A stretch of DNA of 64,000 bases from Taenia hydatigena (lineage: Eukaryota > Platyhelminthes > Cestoda > Cyclophyllidea > Taeniidae). Positions 11,109-22,745 of the stretch are shown one piece after another. The stretch is taken from NCBI GenBank assembly GCA_036345935.2, contig JADWOT020001156.1:1-64000 (forward strand), read 5' to 3'. The position numbers and the translations under genes were made by a program. The notes beneath the pieces were generated by a model that saw only the letters and a list, made by a program, of their open reading frames with translations, searched no databases and had not been told where the DNA came from. The stretch's first letter is position 1; every line of letters begins with the position of its first letter.

Positions 11109-12383
11109 CTGTGCACAAAAGCAAAGGAGAGCGTTTGTGTCATACCAAGCGAGACAAATTTAATTAAGCTGAGGCTATATTTTAATGGGAATAGGCGTGC
11201 CAATCTAGCACGTGATTGTCGTTTCACATGCAAAATACCCCAGAGTGCTTTTCTTCAACCTGATTCAATTCCACCGTTTTAAAAGTCCCTTATAAACTTA
11301 GCACTGAGGCTCTACTATAAAGGAAATCGAGTGTGAGCAACGTCATTACGATGACACAACTATTGTGTGAAAGAACGATATGGTTGCTATGAAGGTTTAC
11401 AGCGAGTCAAAAATAAAATTACACAAGTAAAATTTTATCTTTACTCAAGATTTGCATGAGAAAAGAAGGCAGGGACAGTCCCAACTATGACTAAGATGGT
11501 AATAATAAGTTATAAAATAATGATAACTAATAAGGATAAAATGCATTCATTGTGCTCTTAACCCATAGATCACCAGGCGAATTCTGTACCCAGACCACAT
11601 ACAATCTATAACTATTTTGCAGTTTTCAGTATTGCAAATCGTTAAGAGCTGTACCGCTCATTGAAATCGTTTTCTGTAAAAGCCTTGGAAACTAGGTTTC
11701 GCGCATTTGCGACGTCAAGTTGAGAAAGGTGTATGGTAATTTACAATCCTTTTCATCGTTTATGAATTCGGCTGGCAAAAGTAGACTACTTTACCTTACG
11801 ACTTGGTACTTAACGCTTTTCCAAAGACGAGCGCTTACCTTAGAAGGAAATCTACCTTTAGTGGTGGGCAGTTCTAAATTAACTCAAAAAGAACCACTTA
11901 CATTCCTAGTCTGAACTTTTGTTCTTTGCTAAGGAATTCACTAATTCTGCTGACATCCTCTCCATCGCAAACTCACAGAGCAAAGTATAGGTCCTGAAAT
12001 CTTGCGCGCAGAGCTACATTCCTACCGACAAGTGGAAAAATCCAATGAATTTTGTCAGTACAGAGGGAAATCCTTCACGTACAGTGTCGGACTCTTACAC
12101 AGAAATGGGTTCCTGCCGTAATGATGCTTCCCTAATATTCCTTTTGTTTACTGATGCCTAATGCGTGGACTCAAGCTTGCTTCAAATCCGAGGTAAGAGC
12201 GTTTAACATATGTTAAGTAAAGAATATAATGATAAAGTTGATGGCATGAAGTTAAGGCAAGTCTGCCCACATCAGGGGAGTCTCTAAAGATGTTCGCAGG
12301 AATGAACACGATGGCAATCAAATGTCGGCAGAAGCGTAGGGATTTCAGGTTGCAAAAGACTATTCTAGTGAGCTAGGACAAAA
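11109..12383. other. No recognisable gene
   Basis: This AT-rich stretch holds only short ORFs (11720-11914 plus) without splice support or motif. Confidence 0.4.
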
Positions 12384-12554
12384 TCACAATGGCAAGCATG
12401 TGTAGCCAACTTCAACAGCCGCTTTCATTTTCTGGGTTTGGCTGAGGACGTCGTCCAGGACAAATCCGTTCACGCTTTGCCTATCATTGTTGATGCTTAC
12501 ATAGAGAACATTTTGGAAGGGCCCGAAGAAGGTGATTGAGCTTTCACGTTTCTT
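12384..12554 (-). CDS. Terminal exon of an unknown protein
   Basis: A strong acceptor (pyrimidine-rich TTTCTCATCTTTTACCTTACAG) ends just above 12554. It is followed by 56 open codons and a TGA at 12384-12386. The peptide mixes hydrophobic and charged segments (ITFFGPFQNVLYVSINNDRQ, then FVLDDVLSQTQKMKAAVEVG) and looks like folded protein. I do not recognise the family. A GTAAGC lies within it and could be used as a donor in an alternative model. The preceding exon may be the frame at about 12960-13100 on the same strand. Confidence 0.5.
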   Translation of the reverse strand, partial: KKRESSITFFGPFQNVLYVSINNDRQSVNGFVLDDVLSQTQKMKAAVEVGYTCLPL

Positions 12555-12929
12555 CTGTAAGGTAAAAGATGAGAAAGCAGGCAACAGCTATAGAGTCAAC
12601 CCTTTGACTGCCTGATTATGGCTTGGCATTGCGGTTTATTAGCTGAATGGGATAATGGCTACAGAATGTGTCTCGTCATTTAGTAGAAGGAGGCACTTCC
12701 ATCAAATATTAACTATGCATCTACAAACACTAAAGCGCGTCTGCTTTGACAAGCTAGGGCCACTCTCAAGTCGCAACCGAGTCAAGTCAATGCGGCATCC
12801 TGATTTCAGGCTGCGCCAGTAACAATCAAAGCTATAACTTAAATGTGGCACCTGAATTGGTAGTAAGGTTTCAATCAGATGAACAGTCCAGATGGTCAGT
12901 AGCTGTACGACATCAAGTGGGCGAAGAGT

Positions 12930-13107
12930 CGCATGGTCGCAAGTGGCTTAAAGCAGAGATGGGAAGGTAAGGAGGTGGAAATATGAACGAATAATTCAGC
13001 AACACTTTTCTTTTAACATATATCATCCCCAACTCTGTTAAAGGAAGAGCTGTGGCCTCCGCTTCTTCACCATTTATCCACGGACAATACTTTCGTCTTG
13101 CAGACAC
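12930..13107 (-). CDS. Possible exon upstream of the 12.4-kb terminal exon
   Basis: An open minus-strand frame includes WINGEEAEATALPLTELGM, which is acidic and coding-like. It lies upstream of the terminal exon at 12384-12554 on the same strand. Splice boundaries are not clear; donors at GTGAAG and GTTAAA are both poor. No domain is recognised. Confidence 0.25.
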
Positions 13108-14099
13108 GAAGGATTTTAATTAACATCGAATTTGCTACCTTTGCGATCCGTTCCTGTTTGTAAAATGATAAAAAATGAACTACCTCAGGTGGCAAAGATG
13201 CCCAAAAAGGAAAAAAAGATATTGGTTTAATTAACATTAATGCTAACGTCCATCATCACTTGCGCTTTGTTAAATGTGATACGTGTAGCATGAACTGCAC
13301 TTTGACAGGTCTGCCCATTTAAAAGAGGTTAAGCATGCTGCCTACCATTGAACGCCGAAAATTTCCAACAGGGCAGGCTTTTGCATTTAATCTCTTTAAA
13401 TAAATGAAAATAATAAAGGCATTTAAGTGCTGCTTTAACAAGTATAAGAGTACAAAGCCGAAGAAAGTGGCAGGTAAAGTTAAAGGAAGTAAGAGGACTT
13501 GGTGAACGGGAGGAGAGCAAGCGGAAGGTTCTACGGAATGGGCGCTTTTACTCAATAAACTTTGGATAACCTTACATCAAGCATGTCTGCTATCCTTCAC
13601 TTCTGAATAAGTGTGGTGGAAGTTTTTCCTTATTACGCTAACCGCTTTAGTGAGAGATGCACATTTATGAGGTGTCAAATGATAAAATCTGTGTAGTACT
13701 CTCAAGCTACAGCAGCGAATTCGCCTTGTCAAATGCACTTTGTCTTTGCGGTAAAACATTGATGACAGTACATTGGTGAAGTTAATTGCGCCTCTATTAA
13801 GAAAAAGGGCAAAAGTTTTGTCCTATTCTTTGCAATTCCTTCAAAGATTACCCTTATTGGTCTTGTATACTTAGGCCCAATTTTCAATGCTTTGAAATGT
13901 GTAAAATCATGCGGTCCGGAAAGCCGCTTATCACATTTTGATGTTAACTTAACATTTTCTTAGCATTGAGTTTACTGATGAGGATATCATGACGCACTAT
14001 GCTTACTTCTATTTAGCTTTCGCAATTCGGCTTTGCTTGGCCTTCAAAGAACAACTTAGTAGTGCATCCTGTGCCACTATATGCAATCACAAAAATGTA
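13108..14099. other. No recognisable gene
   Basis: Short minus-strand frames at 13319-13555 and 13577-13759 are open but without motifs or convincing splice pairs. Confidence 0.4.
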
Positions 14100-14318
14100 T
14101 GAATACAAACGCATGAGCAGAAAAAATAGAGAAGTAAATTGAAGTGGCAGGTGAACACTTGGTGAATCGCTTTGGCAAGTCAGGTAAACGAGGCGTCGAT
14201 GCGAGAAGAAGCTATGCCCGACCATGTGAATAAGTAAACGATTAACTCGCAGGGCGTGGTTTTGATCCACGGACCTCTGGGTTGTAAACCCAGTGCGCTA
14301 CCACTGCGCCACCCCGCT
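14100..14318 (-). repeat. SINE copy 2 with initiator tRNA-Met-derived head
   Basis: On the minus strand 14318-14247 reads as a 72-nt tRNA-like unit. The acceptor stem is paired except A1-G72, the D stem GCGC/GCGC is perfect, the anticodon stem CTGGG/CCCAG is perfect, and the T stem CGTGG/CCACG is perfect. The T loop ATCAAAA has A at position 54, the signature of eukaryotic initiator tRNA, instead of TTC. The anticodon loop reads TTTACAA, so CAT has been lost. Downstream (14246 to about 14100) the sequence aligns with the body of the copy at 1142-1290, sharing TCTCGCATCG, AAGTGTTCA and CTGCCA. The two copies are roughly two-thirds identical over the body, so the family is old. Confidence 0.75.
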
Positions 14319-15474
14319 TACAATGTTTGCATCTTCTAATTTAGTGTATGTCCTTCAGCAGGTTGGTGCAAGCAACATGACAAATCACCGATTTGGGCTT
14401 AAATAGTCACATCAAGTCGCGGCATGTATGTGTGCTCGAATGATTACTAAGTAACTGGTTGGCGCGTAAGCAGTGAGGTAGCGGAGGTAGAGATAGATAT
14501 GGATGCTGAGAGAGGAAAGAGGAGGCGGTGATAAATGTGAGTGCATGCACGTGGCACTGTGATGTGGTGCAGCGTAACACAGCATAGCATATCGCAGGGT
14601 GTTGAAACAGAGCAGATTAGCAGGAATTGCACTGGTATAGAACTATGCTAAACTGTCTCTGTGATGGTATAGCGGTGAGATTTTCTCGATTTCATCTGGA
14701 TGATACGACTCAAACCCATGGTCACCAAAGTGCGCACACAGGCAGCAGGACGCTAGACCCTATGGCTACATGTACGTGGGTATCGCATGAGGTGCCTAAT
14801 GACAAGGAAGTAGAAGTTGGCATGGTCGTTCTTGTAGAGTAGATAAATTGAATTTTATCACTCACGTCTTCTGGCCATCGATTTCTTTCAGGCTCTGTTG
14901 TTATGACATTTATGAATTTGAGCCCCCAGCACTGATTGTTGACGCGGGTCTTCAATAATATTAGAGAAGCATTCAGTTATCATTGGTACCGATGTTCGAA
15001 CAATCTTACAAGTTGCAGCGATGCATTAGCCATTTCATGCGGCACACTCTGTGCTTTCTCTTTAAACACAAACTCCTTTGAATGTACAGAAGTCATTGCA
15101 TCGTTGCTTAACTTTTGCGTCGCCAGCGATTTGCGCTAGTCTGAATAAGATGTTGCAGCGCATATCAAGTGATGTATTCTGCGTACCCTAAGAAATGGCA
15201 TTAAAAGAGCCCTCTAAATACTAGCCCCATTGTCATGAAAGAGCAGTGGATCCTTGCCAACGCTGCAAAACAAAATGTCACTGCTCAATAGTCGTTCTCT
15301 TGATGCCTTAGCTGTAAACGACCTTTGTTTGCGTACGGTGTAGAAGGAGGTGTTCATTTATTTTTCCTTATAAATTTCCGCTTTAACTTCTTCACTCGGG
15401 AAAATATTTGAAAACGATACAATGGAACATGCGATAGAAGTTTATTGGTCGGAACATTAATTTTGCTCTAAAAA
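14319..15474. other. No recognisable gene
   Basis: A GC-richer patch at 14460-14850 carries short open frames on both strands but no recognised domain or paired splice signals. Confidence 0.35.
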
Positions 15475-15663
15475 TCAAGTCCAGACGAATAGATAGATTG
15501 TCAAAATCATCCGTGTGATTGCTCTTGAATCCGCTGTCTTGTAAGCACTGGTAGCGGTCACCTCACTATTGCACCCAAACTTCAAAGTAGGAGAGTTCAA
15601 AGTTAAGGGTTTGTCAAACCAATGCTCACCGCAATCGTGAATCACGAGGTCAGACACGCACAT
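15475..15663 (-). CDS. Unrecognised short ORF
   Basis: This minus-strand frame of 62 codons has a coding-like composition (VIHDCGEHWFDKPLTLNSP) and is flanked upstream by CACACATAG, an acceptor-like end. A strong internal donor-like site (GCG/GTGAGC) would shorten the exon. No family is recognised. Confidence 0.25.
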   Translation of the reverse strand: MCVSDLVIHDCGEHWFDKPLTLNSPTLKFGCNSEVTATSAYKTADSRAITRMILTIYLFVWT

Positions 15664-18600
15664 AACTATGTGTGGTGCCTCTTAATTTCTCCGTACAGTC
15701 GCCTCAATGTCATCCGCAATAGGTGAGTTACATTACAGTGGGAATTTGGGAATTTTGTAGGTTTTGTGCAACTTAAAGTGCTCACTCTATGAAACGCATG
15801 TTCAGCTCTATTAGGCCTCATCATCCTGATATCCGCTTTATCGTGTTAGCTAACCATAGCTGTTCACCGGGCACACGTTCTCGAGGCTCACTTGGAAGTG
15901 CGAGAAAAAGTGTTCCCTCCTGCTAGTGATATGCTATTAATGGTAATGTTTACGACTCACTAATTTGTGGCGGTGATTTGCCTACTTGGCTTTTGTTTTC
16001 ACCTCAAAACAAGACCACTATCGTTGTTAACGTGCTGAGTTATTATGTTTGAAATTTTAGCTTTGCTATTTTATGCTTTATCTGCGATTTACTTAGCAAT
16101 ATTCAACAGAAATGGAGAATCTGGCAGCTTACTAAGCCTCTTTTTGCCGCTTTGAGCAGCCCTGTCGCACCTAGTCAAATGTGACCACCCATAACAGCTT
16201 CTATTTTGAATCAAATATGAGGCGATAAAATGCAAAATACTGCTATGTGAAAGGCGATCTACTCTAATAACACGGCGTTGCAGACGACCTAGACGGCGAA
16301 ATTGACGGAACATTGGAAATGTGCATTTAAGTTGACAGCCAATTGCCTTAAGAAGTAGGTGCGCATTGCCCTGATTTTATCGCTGCAACCACCATGCCTT
16401 TGTACCACGAACAGTGAATCAGTTTATGCACAATGCACAAATACCTGGAATCCATATCCTTTAGTCGATTTTTAGTGTGCATTTCAAGAAGAGATCAGCA
16501 AAGACATTTTAGTAGGTAGTAATGGCAAAACTTTATTTACAGTTGCCACAATCTCTTCTCTCTGCTAGTGAAATGTAAGCATTTAAGTATGGAATGCTGA
16601 GAAAAGAAACCACACAGGCGTTTTAGCTACCTTCAGAGGCTGCACTGCTGGCGCAGCATGAACCTGTGTATTATCTTTGATATTCGTTTTCCAGCAAATT
16701 TATCTTTAGCCACTTTGTCTTACTACAAAAAGACTGCATGCCTTTCCGTTATGCAGCATAAGAAGGGCTTACGTACTACTATAGAATAAGGAAGAGAAAG
16801 GTCCAACTTAATTTGCTGCTGCCAATATTACCTCATTTTGTTGTCGCAATTTTTCGATCACCAATTTGCCCGACTGCTCTCTTTCACTGTTACGGCAAAG
16901 CTGGCGACTAGAGCCAATGGCCTCACATTTCGATTACGTGCACTGATGTCACTCATGAAAAATTGGTGATTAAGCATTGCAAACTGTCTCGCGCTCCCCT
17001 GATTCAGTACCAATTTTGCATTGGAAGGAAGGCCAGTCTAAAGTGATCCATAACACAACTCAGGCAAACGTAACTTTAGATGGACTGTTTAACTGTTACT
17101 CGTCACTCATTAGCTGAATAGCCCTTTTAATCGCAGCCATTATAGGACAGGATTAGGGTTGACACCCGCCTTTACAGTCAAAGCAAATTTCCTCTCCCTG
17201 TCCCGTCATTCATGTTTCGGCCAAGTCTTAATGACGAAAGCGGTGGCATGCGTCGTTAAATTTAGGGCTCATAGCTGCGCATTCGCAAATAAACAGCTGT
17301 AATTAATAATCTATTGAAAATCTGTTATTGGGAGTACAATGCACGAAGCTTTTCGCCGGCACCATCCCATAACCATGCACACCAGAATTAAGGGCCTAAG
17401 GTAAAAGTTGTCAGAACTATATTCTTTAAATGATCTTGTAGCTTAGTTCGGGAACGAACAACTTCTCTGCCAGTAGTTGCATTACCATCAATTCATTAGC
17501 TATTTTTTGCGTAAATTTAGTCAGTGAATTTGCTTTATTCGAAATATCAGCTTGGTTTTATGTATAGTTGTGCCAACTTGCATATTCCGTGGGGCTATGA
17601 TCCATGAAGGCTATTCCTTTGCCGAAGCCAAATCAGCTTCTAGGTAATAAAAGGAAAACTTTCATTTTTTGGTATTTCAACAACCTTAGCTTGCACGCGG
17701 CTACAAAGTAGGATACAGAATTGATTTAGTGAAGTAATGAGCTTTTGTTGACGCAAAGGTATGTTGCATCAATAACAATCATTTAAAGAATACATCGCCG
17801 ACTATTTTAGAAACTGGTCTTCGAATAGTTCAATTAATATGAGCAATGAAGCAGCTATCGCAAAACAGTTATTGATAATAGTAATCTTTTAATTGGTTAG
17901 TAATCACTGCGATAATAACCAGAGACGGTCTCAGCAAAACTGCCACAAAGGCTTATGCGGGGAGCTTTGAGTTTAACGACATCTAAAACTCGACAATAAA
18001 GCTTTCAAGCCTGCATACTTTAAGTACAGTGTAAGTCTACATTGGTGCGTCTAATGGACCGGAGGTTCCAAAATGCAATTAAAAGGCCATTGAGCGCATT
18101 GGACAAGGTTGTAAATATTGGAAATGGAGCATTTTAGGTCCGTTCAAGTGTCAAAATTGTGCTTTTGTTAATAAAAGGAAGCTCGATCTTGCTCATAGCT
18201 GCCACTTTTGACGACTTGGTAAAAACCATCACTAACAGTGGATGCACGATTGTCGAGCGGCAAACACTCGGATGAGCCATAGGCTCTATTTTCTCTATCC
18301 TGTTGTCTACGAAGTATAGCTAAAGGAAGCTGGGTATTTGAGGGCAAAGCGTAGGAAGCAAGGTAGGGAGGGAATTTGTCTACAGTCTTCCTGGTAATTA
18401 CCCTATTGATAACGCTTTACTATGGTTGCCGTAAAAAAATCACTTTTTAAATGCTGCTTCACTCTGTCATGTCAGCGTGTAATATGTGGCGCTCTTCCTT
18501 AACACATTAAATCCCAGGTAAAATACCAAAAATAAAACAACAGTGAGTTCAAACCAGTTTCGACGGACACGTATTTTGGTTGCTCGAGATGACACCTCAC

Positions 18601-19209
18601 AGCATTCCGACCTACACCTGTGGATTTAGATTAGTATAACATGCTTTCCTCATTGCTGATACAAATGAAGAGTAACGGCACGAGCATTCATAAATATTTT
18701 TTTAAAATGCCTAACAAATAAATACTTTCTATTTCCTTACAGGAAAGGCTAAGCACGTATAAGGTTCATTACTCGGGAGTCGCAATAAAGTGGCAAGTGA
18801 AAAATGGCGAGTTTTGTTCATTTGCCTGCACGGCTCAAGATGTTGGTCGAACACGCGACTACTACTACTTTAAGCTTTGCTCATGTGCAAGGTTGAAGAC
18901 GGATCCAAGGAGATTAATTTCACACGCATTGGATTAACCGCATGCTTCGCGATAGGCTCAGGCATTGGTCATCTTTCTCTTTAACAAAATGGATGTCTAT
19001 CGATACTTTTTGCTGTTTGCTATTCAAAAGCACTCTTACGAGATGTGCCTCCCAGCGACCATTTCACTGCCGCTAAGCTACGGGTTGGGCTCAGAAAAAT
19101 GCTGCTAACACAATATACAGTCCATGCCTTTAGCCATTTGTTTTAATCTCAACTAATGTTTCTGTGGTACATCCCAGCTTGACTGATCTATGTCGTCAAA
19201 GAAATTACT
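15664..19209. other. 3.5-kb gene-poor stretch
   Basis: I see no exon with both splice sites, no RNA gene and no repeat in this AT-rich stretch. The only ORF of note (16089-16313 minus) is arginine-rich but motif-free. Confidence 0.45.
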
Positions 19210-19231
19210 TGTGTCACATACATGTGACACA
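19210..19231. repeat. 22-bp near-perfect palindrome
   Basis: TGTGTCACAT, then AC, then ATGTGACACA: 10-bp arms with a 2-nt centre. It could be a dimeric binding site or chance. No promoter is visible beside it. Confidence 0.6.
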
Positions 19232-19770
19232 GTGGAGTGATTGCCCATTTTGCTGCCGAGCACACGTGTTTCATTATGTTTTGACTCTATTTTATGGCAT
19301 ATGGTGGTGATTGGATTGACCAGTTGCGCGATTTTTGATGAGAGAGAAAGAGGTTCCTTTGACCTATTGTATAGCAATCATCCTTGGTGTAGTTAAATGA
19401 GGTAGCGCAGTGAATGAATAATTAGTTAATATGTACAGTTAAGGTCGGGAACAGGCAGATAATGTAACGTGAAACCGAATGCAAACGCAGTACACCGCAT
19501 TACTTAGACATGGTTGTGATTCGTACAGGAAACAACGGCGTCGCAAAATTAAGTGCGGTTCGCCTCCAAGTGATTTCATACAAAATCTTAAATGTCCGCC
19601 TAGTTGGCAGATAGACTCTGGTGAGAATATTCGCTCCGCCACAATCATCAAAATGTGGTTGTTCCAACCTATTTGGAAGGAGGGTGACAATCCTCCCCAG
19701 AAAACAAAGGAACATGAGGAAACAAGTCGAGTGCATTCAATATGACTCTAAAGTACTGACATGTAAGTTC
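19232..19770. other. Flank of the H2B relic
   Basis: Overlapping frames on both strands at 19439-19745 are open but unrecognised. Nothing resembles a histone promoter (TATA plus CCAAT) immediately upstream of the relic. Confidence 0.3.
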
Positions 19771-20105
19771 ACAAAGAAAGCGTCGACGGTAAAGGCGTCG
19801 AAGATGGACAAGGCTAAGAAGAGGATGAAAAAGGACAGCTGCGCCATCTACATCTGCAAAGCGTTGCGCCAGGAGCATCAAAGGAACAAGCATCTCATCG
19901 AAGGCGCTGCAGATCATTAGCTACTTCGTGACCGCCATCTTCGAGGGGATTCCTACCAAGTCTAGTCGGTTGGCGTACTACAACAAGAAATCAAAGCTCA
20001 CGATCACAGAGGTTGACTGCTGTGTACCTGATGCTACCCTGCTAGATGGCCAGGCACGCGAATTCAAAGAGCACTAAGGCTGTGACCAAGTACACCGGCT
20101 CCTAG
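19771..20105 (+). pseudogene. Histone H2B pseudogene
   Basis: Translation shows H2B in order across three frames. The first frame has a lysine-rich tail, then KDSCAIYICKALRQEH (canonical KESYAIYIYKVLKQVH). After a shift come ISSKALQIISYFVTAIFEGI and SSRLAYYNKKSKLT. After a stop at about 20078 and a further shift comes KAVTKYTGS followed by TAG at 20103-20105. At least two frameshifts, a premature stop and substitutions at core residues make it non-functional. H2B is a core nucleosome subunit that pairs with H2A. Most animal H2B genes lack introns, so its origin (cluster gene or retrocopy) cannot be told from introns. Confidence 0.92.
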
Positions 20106-20874
20106 TAGATGAGATGGATGTGGAGTGCGGTGCGTGAGTATGCGTGTCCCACGGTCCCGTTGAGGAATACGTGGGCTAGCAGTGAAGGGTGGAGAGAGGG
20201 AGGAGGGAGGATGCGTAGGCATGGCGCTGCAGAGCGTTAATGAGGGGGGTGGGTCACCGCGGCTGTCTCATGAACACAGCCTTGTGATTGTCGTCTAATG
20301 CATAGTTTGTTGAATGAAGCGAATCACGGGTGTAGAAATTAACAGAGTAAAGAATACCAGCAGCCCTCCTTAAACCATCGGTTAGTGCCACGCTTCTTTC
20401 ATTCATTCCGCTTCTTCACGCATTCAAGTGCCTACCCTTCAGCCGGCTCGATCCTATGCCCCACCTCTTACCCACTCTTACGCGCCAACTCCTTCCACCT
20501 ACCTACGTAGCTCTCGCAGTATGTGCGGACTCACATCATCATAGACCACCGTCGCTGCAAAACTCTTGTGCCACGACGATCTACCTTACTGCCGGTCAAC
20601 CGAAGAAGTGCAACACTGCACTCTACCCAAATCCTCGTCCTAATTCTGAGTGCCATAGCCCCTTCGCTACACTATGCAGTCTATACGCCCAAGACAGTAA
20701 AGCAGGCCATCACCCAGCTGACAGCCTTTTGACCAACGCATCTTGTAGTCAACAATCCGCCTTTCGGTGACCCTCAAGACACACGCTATCACGTTCTTTG
20801 TTGCAAAGTCAGTCAATCGGTCTGCCCGTAAGGATGCACCTGGTCGGCCTGTACCTTGATGCCCATCGGCTTCT
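20106..20874. other. Spacer between the histone relics
   Basis: This stretch is GC-rich and C-rich on the plus strand. Several frames are open (20456-20770 plus, 20667-20921 minus), but I could not align any with H1, H3 or H4. It may be the decayed spacer of a histone repeat unit. Confidence 0.35.
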
Positions 20875-21086
20875 CGTCTTTTCCGGCAGCAGTACCGCCT
20901 GTATGTTGGGCAGCACACCATCCTGCACGACTGTCACACCGACCAACAACTTGTTCAACTTCCCGTCGTTCAAATGGTCAACTGCAGTTAACGAAATGTG
21001 ATGCACGTTTTCTTGTTGCCGCACGCCGCATTACCCACCAGCTCAACCACCTCGACAGCCAAGCACTCGAGCTCAGCAGCCAAGTC
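20875..21086 (-). pseudogene. Histone H2A pseudogene, 5'-truncated
   Basis: The minus strand reads [20 protein letters not shown], then a lysine pair and an in-frame stop, then LQLTI. After a one-base shift it reads [20 protein letters not shown] and AVLLPEKT. This is the histone-fold and C-terminal half of H2A (canonical [48 protein letters not shown]). The N-terminal tail and first helix are missing; the sequence above 21086 is unrelated. It faces the H2B relic tail to tail, whereas active H2A-H2B pairs are often divergent. Confidence 0.92.
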
Positions 21087-22653
21087 TGATTATGCACTTT
21101 GTAAATACAAGGAAATGGTTCCTTGTTTAAAAGATGATCTATGCGCATTACTTCGGTATTACCTACTCAATGTTCGCCCCCTTATCTCCCTCCAGAGTAT
21201 TGGACCAGTCTTTGTCGAATCTTGTGTGGTTAATAAGGTGGTTGGTCCATTCATTCGCCAGTGTTATATACGTATTAGATGAATGGCTCGGCACATCCGT
21301 TGCAGTCTGTAGAATAACCCCCATTCACAATATGGTTTGCTTTCAGACCTAACATGCTACACCGGATTTCACAAGGCAGTCTAGAACACCTCAACCCATC
21401 CGGCTCTATTCTTTAATGACCCATTATGTGAGAGGTTATACGAAATCAATGCACATCATTACGTAAGTTGGGGTTCTTAATTGCGTAAGGGAAGCGGGAC
21501 TTAATTAAGCAGAATTTTGTTTGTTCCGAATGCTGTGCTTATTTTCCCACTAATATGAAAAGGCTCGATTTTCAGGAGAATGGCAGGAAGAGATGAATTG
21601 AGGGGCATGTGATCTGCCAATTTAACTGGAATGAAGTCGTCGGTTGCATGGTCAACTTATGGCAACGTCTATCTTGCATAAGTTAAGTTGACGAATGCAT
21701 CTTTTAAGAAACACGTACCTTTACAAAAATTCGCCCATCTAAAAACACTACGGCTATGCATTAAATGTTATTTTCCTTATTAATTTTACCTAGTAAAGAA
21801 AGCTTTTGGCACGTAAGTGCCTGGAATGCAATACAGCACTGCCTAACCATAAGTGACATAAGCCATACCTGCAGTGGGGATAGAGGTATCCACTGCTGGA
21901 TTCGAAGTAGAGGTTACGCCTGGGAAAGATGGATAAGAGACATTGTCGTCACGTTCTGTTCGGAGTTTAAATATGGTATCATGCATATGTGCAGTGGTAG
22001 GCTTTATCCAAAAATTGCCTATGAATCATAGCCATCTGATTCTGTATGTTGAGTAAAATGTGTCACGAGTCATTTATAACCAAAATAAATACCTGTGATG
22101 CTCACGATTTCCAAGACATACGTCAATAGCAGTTCGTGTTTTAGAGGAGTGGAGAGATCTTTTAATCAATTGATTCCCTCATCATTTTAAAGGCTACTGG
22201 CGGTAACCACACTTTTCCTCGGTAAGTTAATACACACTTTACCTCATTAAGTCGCCATGATTTTGGCGAAATTGAATCCTGTCCTGTAAAATAGTACTAG
22301 CTTATCCGAATGACTCTGGGTTACTTAGTGCAAATGATAGTGCGGTTCTTGAAATCTGTATAAATGTGTCTCTTTTGGATTGAGCATGAATTTCTTAGCA
22401 TAGCTCTCCATCGAACAGTTCAGAGCCAGAATTTCGGCTTTGCCATTGCTTCACATTTAACTCAGATGGTTTTTATTCATGTCTTTGTGTTTAAATTAAC
22501 AATAGTTTTTTTGATAGACTATCTGACTTCACCAATTACGCTAAAGAGTTTAATCATTAATGCGCAGTAAAAATTGCTTTTCACTAGTTGCTACAACGCC
22601 CACATCCGTAAACTACGTCTCAACTAACTGGTCAATTTATTTAACAGTTACAG
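21087..22653. other. Unrecognised frames, no firm gene
   Basis: A plus-strand frame at 21385-21461 ends in a good donor (AC/GTAAGT) and is open for about 25 codons, but its acceptor is weak. Longer plus frames at 20998-21352 have no recognised motif. Confidence 0.3.
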
Positions 22654-22745
22654 GGTTGTGGCTAGACGTTTTCGAGATAAGGAATGAAAAGAAGTTAACA
22701 ACAGAGGAGCTGCCTACTTTGTTTCACATGAATAGGAAAGATTAA
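22654..22745 (+). CDS. Possible terminal exon, unknown product
   Basis: An acceptor (TTTATTTAACAGTTACAG) is followed by two bases and about 29 open codons to TAA at 22743-22745. The peptide is rich in charged residues (FEIRNEKKLTTEELPTLFHM) and looks like an amphipathic helix. The frame is also open upstream to 22560. No family is recognised. Confidence 0.35.

Noticed and set aside
14247..14318. tRNA-Val(TAC)
   Set aside because: The whole molecule resembles initiator tRNA-Met and is followed by the SINE body; the anticodon is a later change.
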